Of a stretch of DNA of 64,000 bases, positions 22,663-35,152 are shown piece after piece. The stretch is from Sclerotinia nivalis (taxonomy: Eukaryota > Ascomycota > Leotiomycetes > Helotiales > Sclerotiniaceae). The DNA lies in assembly GCA_029531795.1 (NCBI GenBank), contig JAPEIS010000007.1, positions 186,001-250,000 on the forward strand, written 5' to 3'. The stretch's first letter is position 1; every line of letters begins with the position of its first letter. Under the pieces are notes generated by a model. That model was given only the letters and a program-made list of their open reading frames with translations, had not been told where the DNA came from and made no database searches. A program made the translations under genes and the position numbers.

Positions 22663-25600
22663 GATTGCAAGTCCGTTAGAAGTGGATAACCCAGGATCAA
22701 TTGAAAATCAATGGCTTGAGTGGCTTGAATGCGGGTTAAAATGTGATATGCGTTGGGCTTTGCAGCAAGAAATTCCGAGACTCACTGTTAATATTAAAAT
22801 GTAGTCTTATAAAATAATATTATCGATCTCGATCCTGTAGTACTTAGTACTTAGGTATTCAAACTACGGACCGATACCTTGATGAAAGTAGATACTGGAT
22901 TCCGAGATGAGTTATCGGATGCAATAGCTATTCATTGTCTTCCGCACCGAGAACCTATTGGTACCGACTTGCAGTTAAGATATCCCGACGAAAATGTTCC
23001 CATCGAGATTTGATCCTATGATCCTAGATAGTAAAGTTTTATTAGTACACGTGATTCTTGTGAGAGTGAAGCATGCGATGACATGAACCAAGATTGATGT
23101 GTATCGTTTCTCCAACCTAGCCATGCTCGCATGTTCTGCATGTTCTGAATACAGACCATCAGACAGACACGTTTGAAGACGTGACAACCAAGCCAACGGC
23201 GTTACGAGCGTTCCAAAAGAAAGTTCATGCGTCTCCTCGCCCATTTATTGTGTAACTATCCACATGTTCCATCATCCATCATCCATCATCCATGATACCG
23301 AATTTGCGGAGAAAATGTATCCGTGTCGGTGTAGGTTTTTTGATAATGAAGAATCAAGGCATAATGCAGCGGAAGATTTGTGATTATTAGTTTTGACTTT
23401 TGCTTACCTTTTTGAGATATGTGGTTGAATCTGATTGAATGTAGATAATATAAAGTTTCCGCCTTTTCTACTTCAAGTCTTGTTTATTATTCATATTCAT
23501 GCCATATGTATTGAAAGTTCCGAAGTATTCTTTTTTGGCTTTTTCATTGCATATCAAAAGAATTCATGGATGTTGTTGGTCAGAAAAGGTCGGAGACTTT
23601 TGGTGGTGGTGGGGGTTTGGAAATTTGGCGGTCAGAGCTTTTTGGGGGAAGGTTAGTGCAGTGAAGTGGCAGGTAAGTCTTAATAGTCTACTCTGTATTA
23701 TATTTCCATATCAACCAAAAGTAAAGATATGATAGATTCTATTATTATACCCGAACAAGGACTTTTGAAGGAATTATAATCTAGGTTTGAAGATATACAT
23801 ACTATTATTGCTTTTGTCGACACTCCCCTTTCACATCAGACCAGCCAGTCAAACCCAAGGCTTACAGTCTATCAAACCATACAAGACTATTACATTCACA
23901 ATACCCAAATTGTAGAACAATCATGATATCATTCAGGTGACTTTTCGAATAGACAATACGAAGATGAAGAAGATTAAGAAAGAAGAAGACAAAAAGAAGT
24001 TTCTACACTTTCATCCTCCCTCTGTCCCTCCCGAATATATCCGATTTCCATATTTCAAAAGAGTATCCTGAATTTCCTCGTTTTTCATGCTTATCATTTT
24101 CTTGGTGATATGTTTCACTACAAAGGGCGGGTATAACTTAAAGATTCCGTAAACTTTTAGGTTGACACGGAATCATTGATATGCATTGTGTGGTTGGGTT
24201 TTCATATCCATCAATATCATGTAACTGACTGGATAGCACAAGGGAAAGAATAGGATATAGAATTATCAGAAAATTCAGAATGAGGCGGAGGCGGAGGCGG
24301 AGTTGAGAAACAATCCTGCACTCGTATCATGTATGGCTGCTTCATCATGATTGAGCCATAGAAAATAAGTTGGAGAAATAGATGTAACCATTGATGAACG
24401 AATGGCTTTTCCACCAAAAGACCCTTCCTTTCCTTAGCCAAGAACTGAAAAAGACCCTTATCCAAATTGTACATACCTAAGGGGGAAAAACGAATTTCTA
24501 TCAAGTGGGACCCTGCAGATATTTCCCGGGTTTTTTGATGTGGTTTTCTACCAATAGATATGGATAAAAGATATCCCCTCTTTCACCTGTCTAATACATA
24601 ACCAAACATTTCTTCGAACCTCAAGCCCTGAAGCCCTGAAACGGGGATATCAGGTTTAATTATCAAAAGTTTCATTCAAAATATCCAATACAAAGAGAGT
24701 AAATGACGCTCCGCTGGCCCTCCGGGGGCCACTGCCGTGGAGGCAGACTAGATATATGATTGTCGATATAGGTAGGATATATTCGAGCGCAGCGAGCTAT
24801 GGGGGTTTGGGGGCTTGCCCCCATGATTATCAAGCATTCAACAGTTGATTTCTTCTGTGAAGTTGAAGTCATGAAGCGGACTAAATATCAATAGATACGA
24901 CCAGTACACTATACACTCCAAACAGATTTGATCCTAGTATATAAGAATCATAACTTTAGACCCTTAAAATCCATTTATATTCCCACCCACTACAACTTAG
25001 ATATTTGATGCAGGTACTCGGAAGGTTAAGTTTGATATAGTAGGTATTAAAATGATTTTCATAGTAGTCTATCTCTTTTAGTCTTCTTTTCCCCTTTTAT
25101 CATGTGTATTCTGGAAAGAAATCCATACTACAAAAATACCTAATACATCACGAATTCTCTCCAATCATTCCAATTTCTTCCATTTCCTTCCTCAAAAGCG
25201 AAACAAAAAAACAGAAAAAGAAAACATATTTTCATCATGTATACGACAATTGCAACATTACACCAAACGCCCTAAACAGCGCCCATTTAACCCATAACCC
25301 ACAACCCCGAGTATCTTGCTCGAAAACATTGGGAACACAACATAATAATATAACTAGTAAGTAGCACAACCTAACAAAACATAAAATATTTTTCCACGGC
25401 GTTGAGCAGGCTTTCAGAGTCGTCTTCCAACCAACAAACCATCACTCCCCAAGTAGCCAGTCAACCCTCTTAAGAGAATCCCTAATTCCGACTCCCGAAC
25501 ATACACGCCTTAAGATCCTTGTAAGTACGGGACTGCTAACAAGAAAGTCTGCATATTCATACATATCCATGATACATATTCATACATATTCATACCCGGT

Positions 25601-26483
25601 CGATCAATGCAATCCCGGAAAAAGGAATATACCCTACAGGAGCTCCGGCTCTAGATGAAAGAAAGAGAAATTTCGCTTATTTATTCTTCTTCATCCAATT
25701 AAATTTGTCAATTCGATGTGCATACGTCTTTTTTCTAAGAGTGCCAGAGTTGCCACTGCATTTCGGGAAACTAAAACGCTTGCGTAACATGCACAGTAAG
25801 TAACACAATAGAAATATTCGAACTACGGAGGAAGAGGATTGAGTACTTTCGCGGGGTTAAAAAGCTTGAACTTCAACGCATGCATTCACTCATTTATGTG
25901 TTACATACCTACATAACATAACCAAGCAAGCCATACATCGTACACTGCGAGCCCCAAACCTTTCTCGGACAATAACTGGCTGGTTTATCTAAAGTAAATC
26001 AAAACTTGCATTTTTTCAAACACTTCACATTTCAAGCAAGTATAGACCCATGTATTTCTTCATTCTTTTGAATCGTCGATCTCCTTCAATAGAGTGGCAC
26101 TCACTCATTTACTTACATAGTAGTAGTACCGTACACCAACCCAATACCATTATTCTAATGTTCTAGGTATTCCTATCCTTTTCCTAGGTTATCTACCTAG
26201 CACCGAGTAAAGAAAGTAAAGTAATGATACGAAAATAGCACCTACCTATCTAATCAGCCTCTCAAAACAACCCTCTACTTTTCTATATAATACCCCCATT
26301 CCCGTCTTCATTCAATTTTTTTTTTCCTTTTCCTTTTCTTTTTCATCTTGATATCTTTTATATATCTTTATAGAAAAGAATCATCAACGTTTTGTTTGGG
26401 GATTAAACTTCCGTCGACCTTTTCGTCTACCCGATCCATAGAACTGAGCATCTTATTAGAGATACAAACGCCAGATTCTGAAA
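22663..26483. other. Divergent intergenic region with element copy B
   Basis: It separates the EED-like (-) and two-PAS (+) genes. It contains the GC-rich dispersed element copy B (24703–24824, inverted), a short GGCGGA triplet repeat near 24283–24301 and several AT-rich stretches. No frame exceeds 100 codons with a recognisable motif. The final few hundred bases are C/T-rich with long T runs, compatible with the promoter and leader of the PAS gene. Confidence 0.5.
24703..24824 (-). repeat. GC-rich dispersed element, copy B
   Basis: The same element as copy A in reverse orientation (122 bp). The left block (read on the - strand ATGGGGGCAAGCCCCC, then TAGCTCGCTGCGCTCGAA) and the 45-bp right block match copy A almost perfectly. 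The central roughly 40 bp is unrelated. Such conserved ends around a variable centre suggest structure-driven mobility. Confidence 0.85.
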
Positions 26484-28780
26484 ATGGAGACTACTTTTAT
26501 GACTATTCATAGTGAGTTTTTTCTGTTGAGTTTTTTTATTTTTTGGATTTGGGTTTGGATGTGGTTTGGGTGGGGAGGGGTGAGGGAGGGGTGATGGAAT
26601 GTGGAAAGCGCGGGATCGGGAAGCGGGGATTGGTGCGGTGGGAGGGGATAAGGAAATGTCTTTTTTTGTTCTTGTTCATGTTCATGTTCATTGTCATTGT
26701 CATGTTCTTGATATCGGATGATTTGGCGCAGGATGGTGGAAGGGCTCGTGGGTTTAAGGGCTAGGGTTCGGAGAAGGAAGTGGCCAAGGAAGGGGGCAAG
26801 CACCCACGGGTGGGCCGGGGAAAATGGAGGAAAGATTTTGTTTCCATGTTAGAGTTTTTATTTGTTTTCTCTTGGTTCTCCCTTGAGTTTTTGATATTTC
26901 ATTTCCAAATAGTCTGCCTCCACGGCAGTGGCCCCCGGAGGGCCAGCGGAGCGTCATAACTCACTACACTCCAAGACTTCCTACATAATATTCCATAGGG
27001 TTATCAATCTTTTTATTAGATCAACATAGTTTCATAAATTAAGCTAACGATTTACTCTCAAACAGATCTTTCCCGCGAAGCAAACATCCTTTTCGCTTCG
27101 GAGTCCATCTCTGATATTCTTGGGTACGAACCCGAGGATGTCGTGGGTAAACCTTGGTTCGAGTATTTCGACAAAGACAATGATAACACTCCACTTGCTC
27201 GTCAAGCTACAAGTCAAGGGGTTCATTTGGAGAAGGCGGCTGTGATTTATCACGCCAATATTCAACATAAGGAACCCGACGAGGAGGGGAAGCCAAAATT
27301 CGTCACTTGTGAATGTGTTTTCACGGTTGTTCATGATGTTTTGGTGGCTTGTACTAGTACGTACAATCGTGAGCAAGAGCATGAAAATCATATGGATAGA
27401 ATTCGTGGAGCTATTAGTATGATTTATTTCTTATCTCTTCTATTTTTATTATTTTTATTATTTTTATTATAATTTCTTTTTACTGACAATTATTTAGAGA
27501 AGGAAACTTCCAAGAGCCTTGTCAAACGATTCACTGCTCCTCCAAAAGATTTGAGATATCATATGTTGGAAAATCTTTCCTTCAAGTTTCGAGTTCCAAA
27601 TACCGACCTCTCTGCACGTGAACCAAGAGCTGCTCTCATTCTTAATCGTTTCACTCGAAGCTTGACCGTCATGTACTCTACTGATGCGATTGAAAAGGTT
27701 CTTGGTATCAGTAAGGAATATATTGTTGGTAAAAGCTTTTACGAATGCATCCAACAACAATGCTTGACGGAATCCATTGCAGCTATCGAAAGTGCCAAAG
27801 GAAATGATTCCATCGCTCATCTCATCTTTTGGTGTCGTGATCCACGTCATCCTCATGAAATTGAGGAACTCAATCAAGCTCTTGATGATGTTAGTGATAT
27901 TAGTGGAAGTGAAGATGAAAGTGAAGGTGGTGCAGTTGGTGAAAATTTCAACTCATCATCTACTCCATCAACCACTCGATCTATTACTCAACCCAGCAGA
28001 GGAGGAGTGATTCGACGAAATAATCGTCAAAGATCTGCTGGTAATCCAGTTACTCGTGAGGTTCTAACTGTTTTTCAACCCATTCAATTGGAAGCCGTCA
28101 TTTCTTGTACTTCCGATGGTTTGGTTGTTATTTTGCGTAAAGCTCCAGCCGCATCTCCAGTTGAACATCAAGCAATTGCTCCATGGGGTATTAATCCCAT
28201 CGCTCCTCACGTTCATCAACCAACTCTCAACGATCGTTTCATTCATGGTCCCGAGGCTTCGGCTCTCCAACCTGGTACTTCCAAAGAAGAAGCCATCAAG
28301 AGTATTCGAGAAGTGGCAGTATTCGCATGGGCTCTCTGTGGTATCAATGGAAATATTTCCGCGTATGGACATGGCAAACCCGGACCCAAATCTCAACCGG
28401 CCGCTCTACCAGTTTGGAATCCGGATGGACCGACGGAGATGGATCCTCCGATTAATCAAGCCGAGGTTGATTGGAAGCGAAGACTTGGGAAGAGAAAGGA
28501 TACGGGAAGATCACTTGGGAGTGTTTTTCGAGAGGAGAGAAATGAGAGGAGAGAGAAGAGAAGAAAGACGGGAATGGCGGGGGAAATGAAACCAGATGGT
28601 TATACGGCACCGCATGGTTATCAACCGGTTGGTCAGACGAATTATGCTCATCAGGATCATGGATTTAATACTGGTGGTTCGGCTCCTGGAAATGGAAATG
28701 GACTTGGAAATGGGAATGGTAATGGTGGTGGGTATGGAAATGGAAATCATCATAATGGGAATGGGAATGGTACTCATTAA
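26484..28780 (+). CDS. Two-PAS-domain regulatory protein
   Basis: Three exons: 26484–26511, 27066–27416 and 27498–28780 (553 residues, phases consistent). Intron 1 is long (554 bp) and contains repeat-element copy C. PAS 1 (about residues 10–125) shows ILFASESISDILGYEPEDVV and GKPWFEYFDKDN. PAS 2 (about 140–240) shows LTVMYSTDAIEKVLGISKE and GKSFYECIQQQCL. The flavin-binding GRNCRFLQ motif of LOV photoreceptors is absent, so this is not a blue-light receptor of White-Collar-1 type. No GATA zinc finger follows, unlike White Collar 2. After PAS 2 come an acidic stretch, a basic segment (RREKRRK-like, near 500) and a Gly/Asn-rich tail. It is probably a nuclear sensor or interaction protein; ligand and partners are unknown. 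Confidence 0.85.
26790..26957 (+). repeat. GC-rich dispersed element, copy C (inside an intron)
   Basis: The 45-bp right block (TCTGCCTCCACGGCAGTGG through GCGGAGCGTCAT) is identical to copies A and B. The left block keeps only its first part (GGGGGCAAGCACCCACGGG), and the centre is longer, for a total of about 168 bp. The copy lies in intron 1 of the two-PAS gene, on its sense strand. Confidence 0.8.
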
Positions 28781-30087
28781 TAGTATCACTCCGGACCCAG
28801 ACCAACGAGCATGCGTAAAGCAATAAGACTCGTACCAGGACACTGATTGGATGATGATGATTCGTTTCATCGAGCGGCAGTTTCAGGATCGGATTTTCTT
28901 TTGCTGATTTTTATGGAATTGAAGACAAGGGATGGAGGGAATTGAAAAGATGGAAGGCATGGAAAGGAATCGAAATTGAGCTCGAAGACATGACTCGGGA
29001 GTTGAAGTGATGATGATTATGACGAACGATGAAGTTAACGATACGATCTTTACGGTATATGGAACAAGGAAATGTTGGATGTGGGATGTGCAATATTTCA
29101 TGATTCTTTCATGTTTCATTCACAATTGGGTGCAGTTTATATCATTTACTTGTATACCGTACACCCGCAAACGGGGGTTGCAGTATAATATGATTTGATA
29201 TGATTTGGTATGAGTATAATGGTATAAGGAGGAAATGGGGAGAGAAGGAGAAGGAGAAATGGGGGAGAGAAGGAGAAGGAGAAAAATTAGAAAATTAGTA
29301 GAGCAATATCATTCTTTTTATTTGCGGATTTTTGAGGATTTTGTAGATTTGTGGTTTTGAGCGGGCGAGAGGGAGATATTATCTAGTAAGTCTGGGGTGG
29401 AAATGGAGATGTGTGATTATATGATTATATGATATCAATTTTGCAATATAGATAATAGCAGTAAAGTACACCACCTATTCCTAGATCGGTATATAATAAC
29501 AGGTGAGAAAGAAATGATCATCAGAAAGAAGCTTGGACCTCTTGGACCTCCCGACGGACAATCTAACCCCAAAGAGCTTAGCACCCTATGGACCAGGAAC
29601 GCGCTTTAGAGCTTAAGGATACGGTGGAATTTTGGAGTTGAGGTAGATAGCTTCAGATACTTACCAGGTGGTAATCGAGCTTATCGCAACACGGCTTTGG
29701 TATTCTTCATTTTGTTTCAGTTAGCCTTCTGCTCTGCGATTAGATTATATTACGTTGAGTTACGTTTGTTCGTTTGTGCGAGATCTCTTGGTTGGACGAT
29801 TGCGTCGGTTTATTTAGGGATTGTGGGCTGTCCGTTGATAGTGATAGTGATAGTGATAGGGAGGCTTTTGGTGGTTTATTTAAGTAAGCTCTTCGAGAAA
29901 GAAAGGAAGGAAGGAAGGGAAAGAGTTGTTTGTGCGAACTTGGGTTTAGAGTCTTAACGCAGCGAAGAAGAAGAAGAAGAAGAAGAAGAACGAAGAAGAA
30001 GAAGAACGAAGAAGAACGAAGAGAGTAATAGCATCGGTGCGATATATTCGAAAGCAAGCAAAGAAGCAAACAAACAATCAATCAATC
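28781..30087. other. Intergenic spacer upstream of the Yip4-like gene
   Basis: It contains repeated GAGAAGGAGAAA tracts (29240–29290), GATAGT repeats (about 29837–29860) and an AAG/AAC microsatellite just before the next gene (29964–30022). I see no gene. Confidence 0.5.
29964..30022. repeat. (GAA)n microsatellite
   Basis: GAA-type triplets interrupted by three ACGAA units. They lie about 65 bp before the start codon of the Yip4-like gene, probably in its 5' leader. Confidence 0.85.
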
Positions 30088-31333
30088 ATGGCTTCATCTT
30101 CAAATCCATATCAACATTTTAATCAACAGCATATGGAGGAGGATGATTTGATTGATCCAGATGATGGTATGTTTTATTTTACTTTTGTTGGTTATTGTTT
30201 GGGTTGTATCGATTTTAGGGTGTTTACCTGCTCGTCTCCTTCACCTATCCTTGATATCGGGTTATATCTACATGGAGATGGGAAGGTTTGAATGCCTTCA
30301 TACTTCTTTGATATTCCCCATCATTTACTATATACTTCTAACATCCGCCTCCTTCACCCCTCACATCCATCTTCCCCTGCTAACCCCTCATTCCAGCAAC
30401 TCTCGATGACCTCGATGATCCTCTCAATGCCACAACATCCCGCACACCATTAACAGGAAACATCCAAACCACCCAATCCACCTCCCAATCAAATCAAAAT
30501 TATCTCACCTCCCGTATCCCCGGCGAAGATCGTCGAGCCCCAACAAACACTCTCGATGAATCAGTCTGGGAAACTCTATCTCGAGATCTCTCAGCCATCT
30601 GGTCCAAAATGCGCGAAGTCCTTTACCCAAAATATCTATTCGGTGGTTCGATGATCGATTCTCACGGTTTACGAGGAGCATATTCACAATTTCGAGAAAG
30701 TGGAATGCAAGGCGCAAGAGAAGAATTGAGGGGTATGATTGGAAGAGTTACGGATGTGGAAGGTCTTACGCAAGGGAATGCGATGAGTGAGGGATTGAGA
30801 GATTGGGATTTATGGGGTCCGTTGGTTTTTTGTTTGGGGTTGTCATTGTTGTTGAGTTTTAGGGCGAGAGGTGATCAGATGAGTAAAGTTTTTAGTGGGG
30901 TTTTTGCAATGGTTTGGTTGGGTGAGGCGGTGGTTACGGTACAGATTAAGTTATTGGGGGGAAATATGTATGTTTGGTTTCTTCTTCTTCTCCCTTTTCC
31001 CTTTCCCTTCCCTCTTCATCTTCCCATTCTCCCTCCCACATCCCCTCACCCCTCCATAACCCCACTAACACCTCTCCCCATAGTTCCTTCGCCCAATCCG
31101 TCTGTATAATAGGTTACACGCTTTTCCCACTCGTCATCGCCGCTCTCCTTAGCGCTCTCAGTCTTCATCCCATTCCCCGAATTCCTATATACATAGTATT
31201 AGTAGGATGGAGTATGGCAGCAGGTATTAGTATATTAGGTGGAAGTGGAGTTGTGAAAAATCGAGTAGGATTGGCGGTTTTTCCTTTGTTTGTTTTTTAT
31301 TTGATGTTAGGGGCGCTTTGTTTTATTTCTTAG
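30088..31333 (+). CDS. Yip1-family Golgi membrane protein (Yip4/YIPF6-like)
   Basis: Three exons: 30088–30166, 30397–30967 and 31084–31333 (299 residues, phases consistent). The N-terminal half is cytosolic and acidic/Ser-rich. Then comes the Yip1-domain lead-in ESVWETLSRDLSAIWSKMR, VLYPKYLFGG and RDWDLWGPLVFCLGLSLLL, which are the family signatures (DLWGPL). Five hydrophobic helices follow: about WGPLVFCLGLSLLL, FSGVFAMVWLGEAVV, VCIIGYTLFPLVIAALL, IYIVLVGWSMAAGI and VFPLFVFYLMLGAL. Yip proteins bind prenylated Rab GTPases and act in ER–Golgi vesicle traffic. The length exceeds yeast Yip4 (about 235) because of the N-terminal extension. Confidence 0.9.
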
Positions 31334-32510
31334 GTTGTAGACTTGGACTTTTGTTCTTGGGTTGGATGGGATGGGATGGGATGGGATGGGATGGGATGGA
31401 GATCTGGAGAGTGGGAGAATAGGTGGGATGTAGAAGGGATAGGGGGAGTTTGAGAGGAGGAGGGTGGAGGAGGAGGCTTTTTGATAGGGAAGGGAAGGAA
31501 GGGAAAAGTACGAGCTTTTATGAGTTTCTTCTTATACTTGTCTATCCTATAGTTTATTTGATCTGCTATTCGATATTGCCGTGATGTACATTGAAGATCA
31601 TGATGAAATGGTGAAATGGAACTTTGCTTAGTGAATATCCCATTTCTTTTTTTCCTCCTCCCTCACAACCATACCTTCATATCCCACTTACCTTGTACAT
31701 CAAAATCTACCCCCTAATAAAGTAATCAAGTAAATAATCCACCACGCCCAAAGGAATAAATACTGATGATACAGCATCTCTACCTCATTACCCGAGTATA
31801 AAAAGATTGAAAAGATTGATGGTACAGCTGTAATACTCGTATATTGGGATATTAATACTTGGGGGTGATAGATTAGCGTGGGATTTATATTTTCATTTGT
31901 TTATACGCGTAATTATCTAGGGGGGGGGGGGTTTCTGGCTTGGGTTGAGGGGAGGGGATGGGAGGGGATGGGATTTATAAAGGGTTTATTTTCTGGGTGT
32001 ATTTTTTTGGGTTAGATATATTGATTTTTATTTTATTTTTATCTGATTGGTTTTATTTTTGGTGTTTTGTTTTGGTTTTGGTTTTATTTCTCTACTTATT
32101 TTCTTTATTCGGTCTTCTTTTTCTAGGTACTAGGTATGTACGGTATGAAGGCAATGCAATCTACCAGCTTTCCATTGCTGCGAAGCAGTGAAGTAAACCC
32201 AGTGTAGCAAACCAGTGAAGCAAACCAGTTTAGCATTGAATTATAAAGCCATTATCAATAAGCTAGTAAAGCGAGATCCTCATTACAAGACTATAGCCAT
32301 CTAGCCGCGATCTTTGCTTGAGGAAACCTGCAAACCTTCAAAGCTTCCAAGCTTCAAACCTCAACCTTCTCAACCTCACTCATCACTGCCATTGTATTTT
32401 CCTTGACGTGTCTTAAATAACGCCCGAGTACTTTTATCCCTATTATTCATTGCTCGTGAAATAACAGCTAAAGGGTGAAGATCGAAGCTTGAAGTTTAAA
32501 ATTCCCCGTC
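31334..32510. other. Convergent spacer with simple repeats
   Basis: It lies between the 3' ends of the Yip4-like and Tdp1 genes. It holds (GGGAT)n from about 31363 to 31399, a run of ten or so G near 31920 and T/G-rich low-complexity sequence. I see no gene. Confidence 0.5.
31363..31399. repeat. (GGGAT)n microsatellite
   Basis: About seven tandem GGGAT units about 30 bp downstream of the Yip4-like stop codon. Confidence 0.85.
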
Positions 32511-34640
32511 TCAAGTCTTCCACGTATTTCCCATCCAATCCGGTTCGGTATATGAAGCCGATGCGCACCATGGGATATCGGATCTGGTGTATGGAATTAA
32601 AGGAAGATCGTAGGGGAGTCGTGCACCTATTAGAATTGTATTATTCTCACTCTCGTTTTCGATTTCTTCCTTTTCTTTCCCTTTTTTCCTTACGTCGTTA
32701 TCACCAGCCGCTACACCCGTTGACTCATCAGCTACTGTAGATTCCAGCTCAGGTGTTACATCAGGCGTAGAAGGTGTATCTCTCCCAAAACACGGCACCA
32801 TCTTTGCCCCCTTTCCCTCACCCCACAATTCAGGCCAAACCATCACTCCAATCTCATAACTGCAAATCCGTACTTCACCCGCCGTATTGGTATTTTCACC
32901 CCATGCTTGTTTGGATAGATTTGCGGAAGTTACTAACATCCAATCTATTGTTTTGTGAGAGGAGGAGCTGAAACAAATGTAGGTTTTTATGTGGGGAGCT
33001 GCACGTTTGCGGTGGGCGTTTTGTGGGGGTGGGATGGTTTCTTGTGGTGATGAGTTGGTGTTGGAGATGTTAAAAGAAGTGGCCAATTCTGAGGTAGATG
33101 ATGTTTGTGATGATGATGAGGAATGTTGTGCACCGTCTCCCGCCCAATGACATAACAATGGTTTTAGATAAGCTAATTGTTTTCCCTGAGCTGGTGTGAG
33201 AATCTTGGTATGGATCGCGCTGCCTGATGAATATCCATTTATACTTCTTCTAATTTCATCGGCTGTTGGAAAGATGATTTTGAATTTTGGTTTGGGACTG
33301 GGATATTTGGATGTACTTAAGGCTTTGAAAAATGTTTGATTTAACCATTTATCTGTTGGACCTAAAGATGCTATTGACGAGATTTGAACCACGATTTCTG
33401 ATTGTGTTTTACTGCAAGGTATGGATTTAAGAACGTTCGTTAGCCCTGCCCACCCCCATGCTGTTTCTGTTGAGTCGAGTTCGATGTCTTGTTTTCCTGG
33501 AGCGCTGGCGATAAGAGCTGCTCGAATTGCAGAGAAATCGTGTTTTGAAAGTTGTTCAATCAATGGCTTGCAAACGACTCTCTTGGTATCGTAAGCTCGT
33601 AGGTAATTGAGTAGATCAATTTTAAACTTTGATCCCGAACCCGCTTGTTGAGACTCTAAAGGATTTGGCTTTTCTGAGTCGAGAAGAGGGAGAAGAGGAG
33701 ATTTCCACATAGCTTGTGTCATGTTTGTCCAATCGAATGGGATCATATTGGCTGTATGAATGATGACTTGTGCTGTAGAATCATGTCGAAATAGAATGAG
33801 CATCTAGGAAAGTTAGTAAATGGATTTTGAACTTGTGACGTCTGAGGTGAATTACCTTTGAATGGTGAGTCCCAAACATTTCAGGCATGTAAGCCGTGAG
33901 GAGTTTGACATTGGAATACTTCAAAACTTGCTCCTAGAATGTATCAGCCAGATCCTGACTTCAAGCCTGGTGAAGCACAGGATAACATAGTATTCATAGA
34001 CCGTTAATTTCGCCTTTTAAATTCCTAGATCTTGAGAAAAATAAGACAGCAAAAGCATGGACTCGAGAGCACAGAACTGTATATGCAAAAAGGAGGATGG
34101 AGACGAGTATAGTCAACATACCATGAGATTGAGCCTAGATTGATCTTCTCTCTTCCAGAAGCCATGAACCACATTGACCTTGACCAAATTTCGTACATCC
34201 TCATCGAATTGCTCCATTAAAAAGTCTAGATTATGTAAATAATTGAACTCCCAGCATTCTGATATCAGAGGATCACCCAGAATGTCTTTTAGTGATACAG
34301 TATCCACATTTGATGAAGCAGGTAGATCTCGGATACTTGTAAGCTGAAATGGCGACTTCACCACTTTTTGCTTTGTATTTTTCGACGACGTCTGCTTAGA
34401 ACCTTCCATCTTCTGCTCCAGACTCCCTTCCTCCTGATTAGGAATTTCCATCCTATACCTTCGCAATGGAGGTGGTGATATTGATCTACCCATACCTCTT
34501 CGTACGGCTTTTCCATTAGTGTTATCATTAGTATTATCGTCAACTTTACGCCTCTTTTGAGCTGGCTCATCTGAGTGTTGGCTATGATTTTGATCCATGG
34601 CTGTGGATGATTGGTCTGTGTCTGACCTCCTTTGTTCCAT
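32511..34640 (-). CDS. TDP1: Tyrosyl-DNA phosphodiesterase 1
   Basis: Exons on the - strand: 34122–34640, 33856–33933 and 32511–33803. All junctions are phase 0, giving 629 residues. Tdp1 removes topoisomerase I peptides from DNA 3' ends in the nucleus and belongs to the phospholipase D superfamily, with two HKD-type half-sites. Both are present. The first is HHSKMLILF (His197, Lys199, split by intron 2) followed by VIIHTANMIPFDWTNMTQ. The second is HIKTYICF (His470, Lys472) followed by DWMLVTSANLSKQAWG. Both match the family closely. The first about 100 residues are polar and carry a basic KRRKVDD nuclear-signal-like segment. A Ser-rich insertion (about residues 425–460) precedes the second site. 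The gene diverges from the Eps1-like gene across 512 bp. Confidence 0.93.
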
Positions 34641-35152
34641 GATAATTTATGTCATGATTGTATCAAAGATTGTTGCTGGTGATAATTGAAGTCACCTATC
34701 GTGATAGATAAACCAAACAACTTCGAAAAACACCGTATTGAACTTCATCCTATAAATAATTCAAGAATTACCCCGTAATATTAAGGAGGAAGGATCCATA
34801 ATCACGTGGAATCCATCCAAAAAAAGAAATTACAAGGATTCAATTTTTTAGCGAATAACGCTAATGGTGCAACTGTGTTCCATCAGTTCGTTCATATGGA
34901 GTAAACGGTAATTGAAAGAGAGTCGAGATCCTTTTCTTCCATATTCAAACTTCACTCTTTTCAACCACGATAACTACGATTTCTCAGGGGGATTCTTGGG
35001 TTTTACGATACTTATGCGATATACTGACGGTCATCCTTTGAATTAATTGAGGACGATAAGCTCTTTCTTCTTACCTCCGTTGGCGGATTCGCCGCGACCC
35101 GTATTAATCTTTCGATTCTCAGGGTGCTGATAGCCCCTAACTTCTCTCCAAT
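34641..35152. promoter_or_regulatory. Shared divergent promoter region
   Basis: This 512-bp interval separates the start codons of TDP1 (-) and the thioredoxin-domain gene (+). It is the only place both promoters can lie unless untranslated leaders extend further. I see no defined binding site that I would name. Confidence 0.5.

Noticed and set aside
26484..28780. White Collar 1/2 identity for the PAS gene
   Set aside because: There is no LOV flavin motif and no GATA zinc finger.
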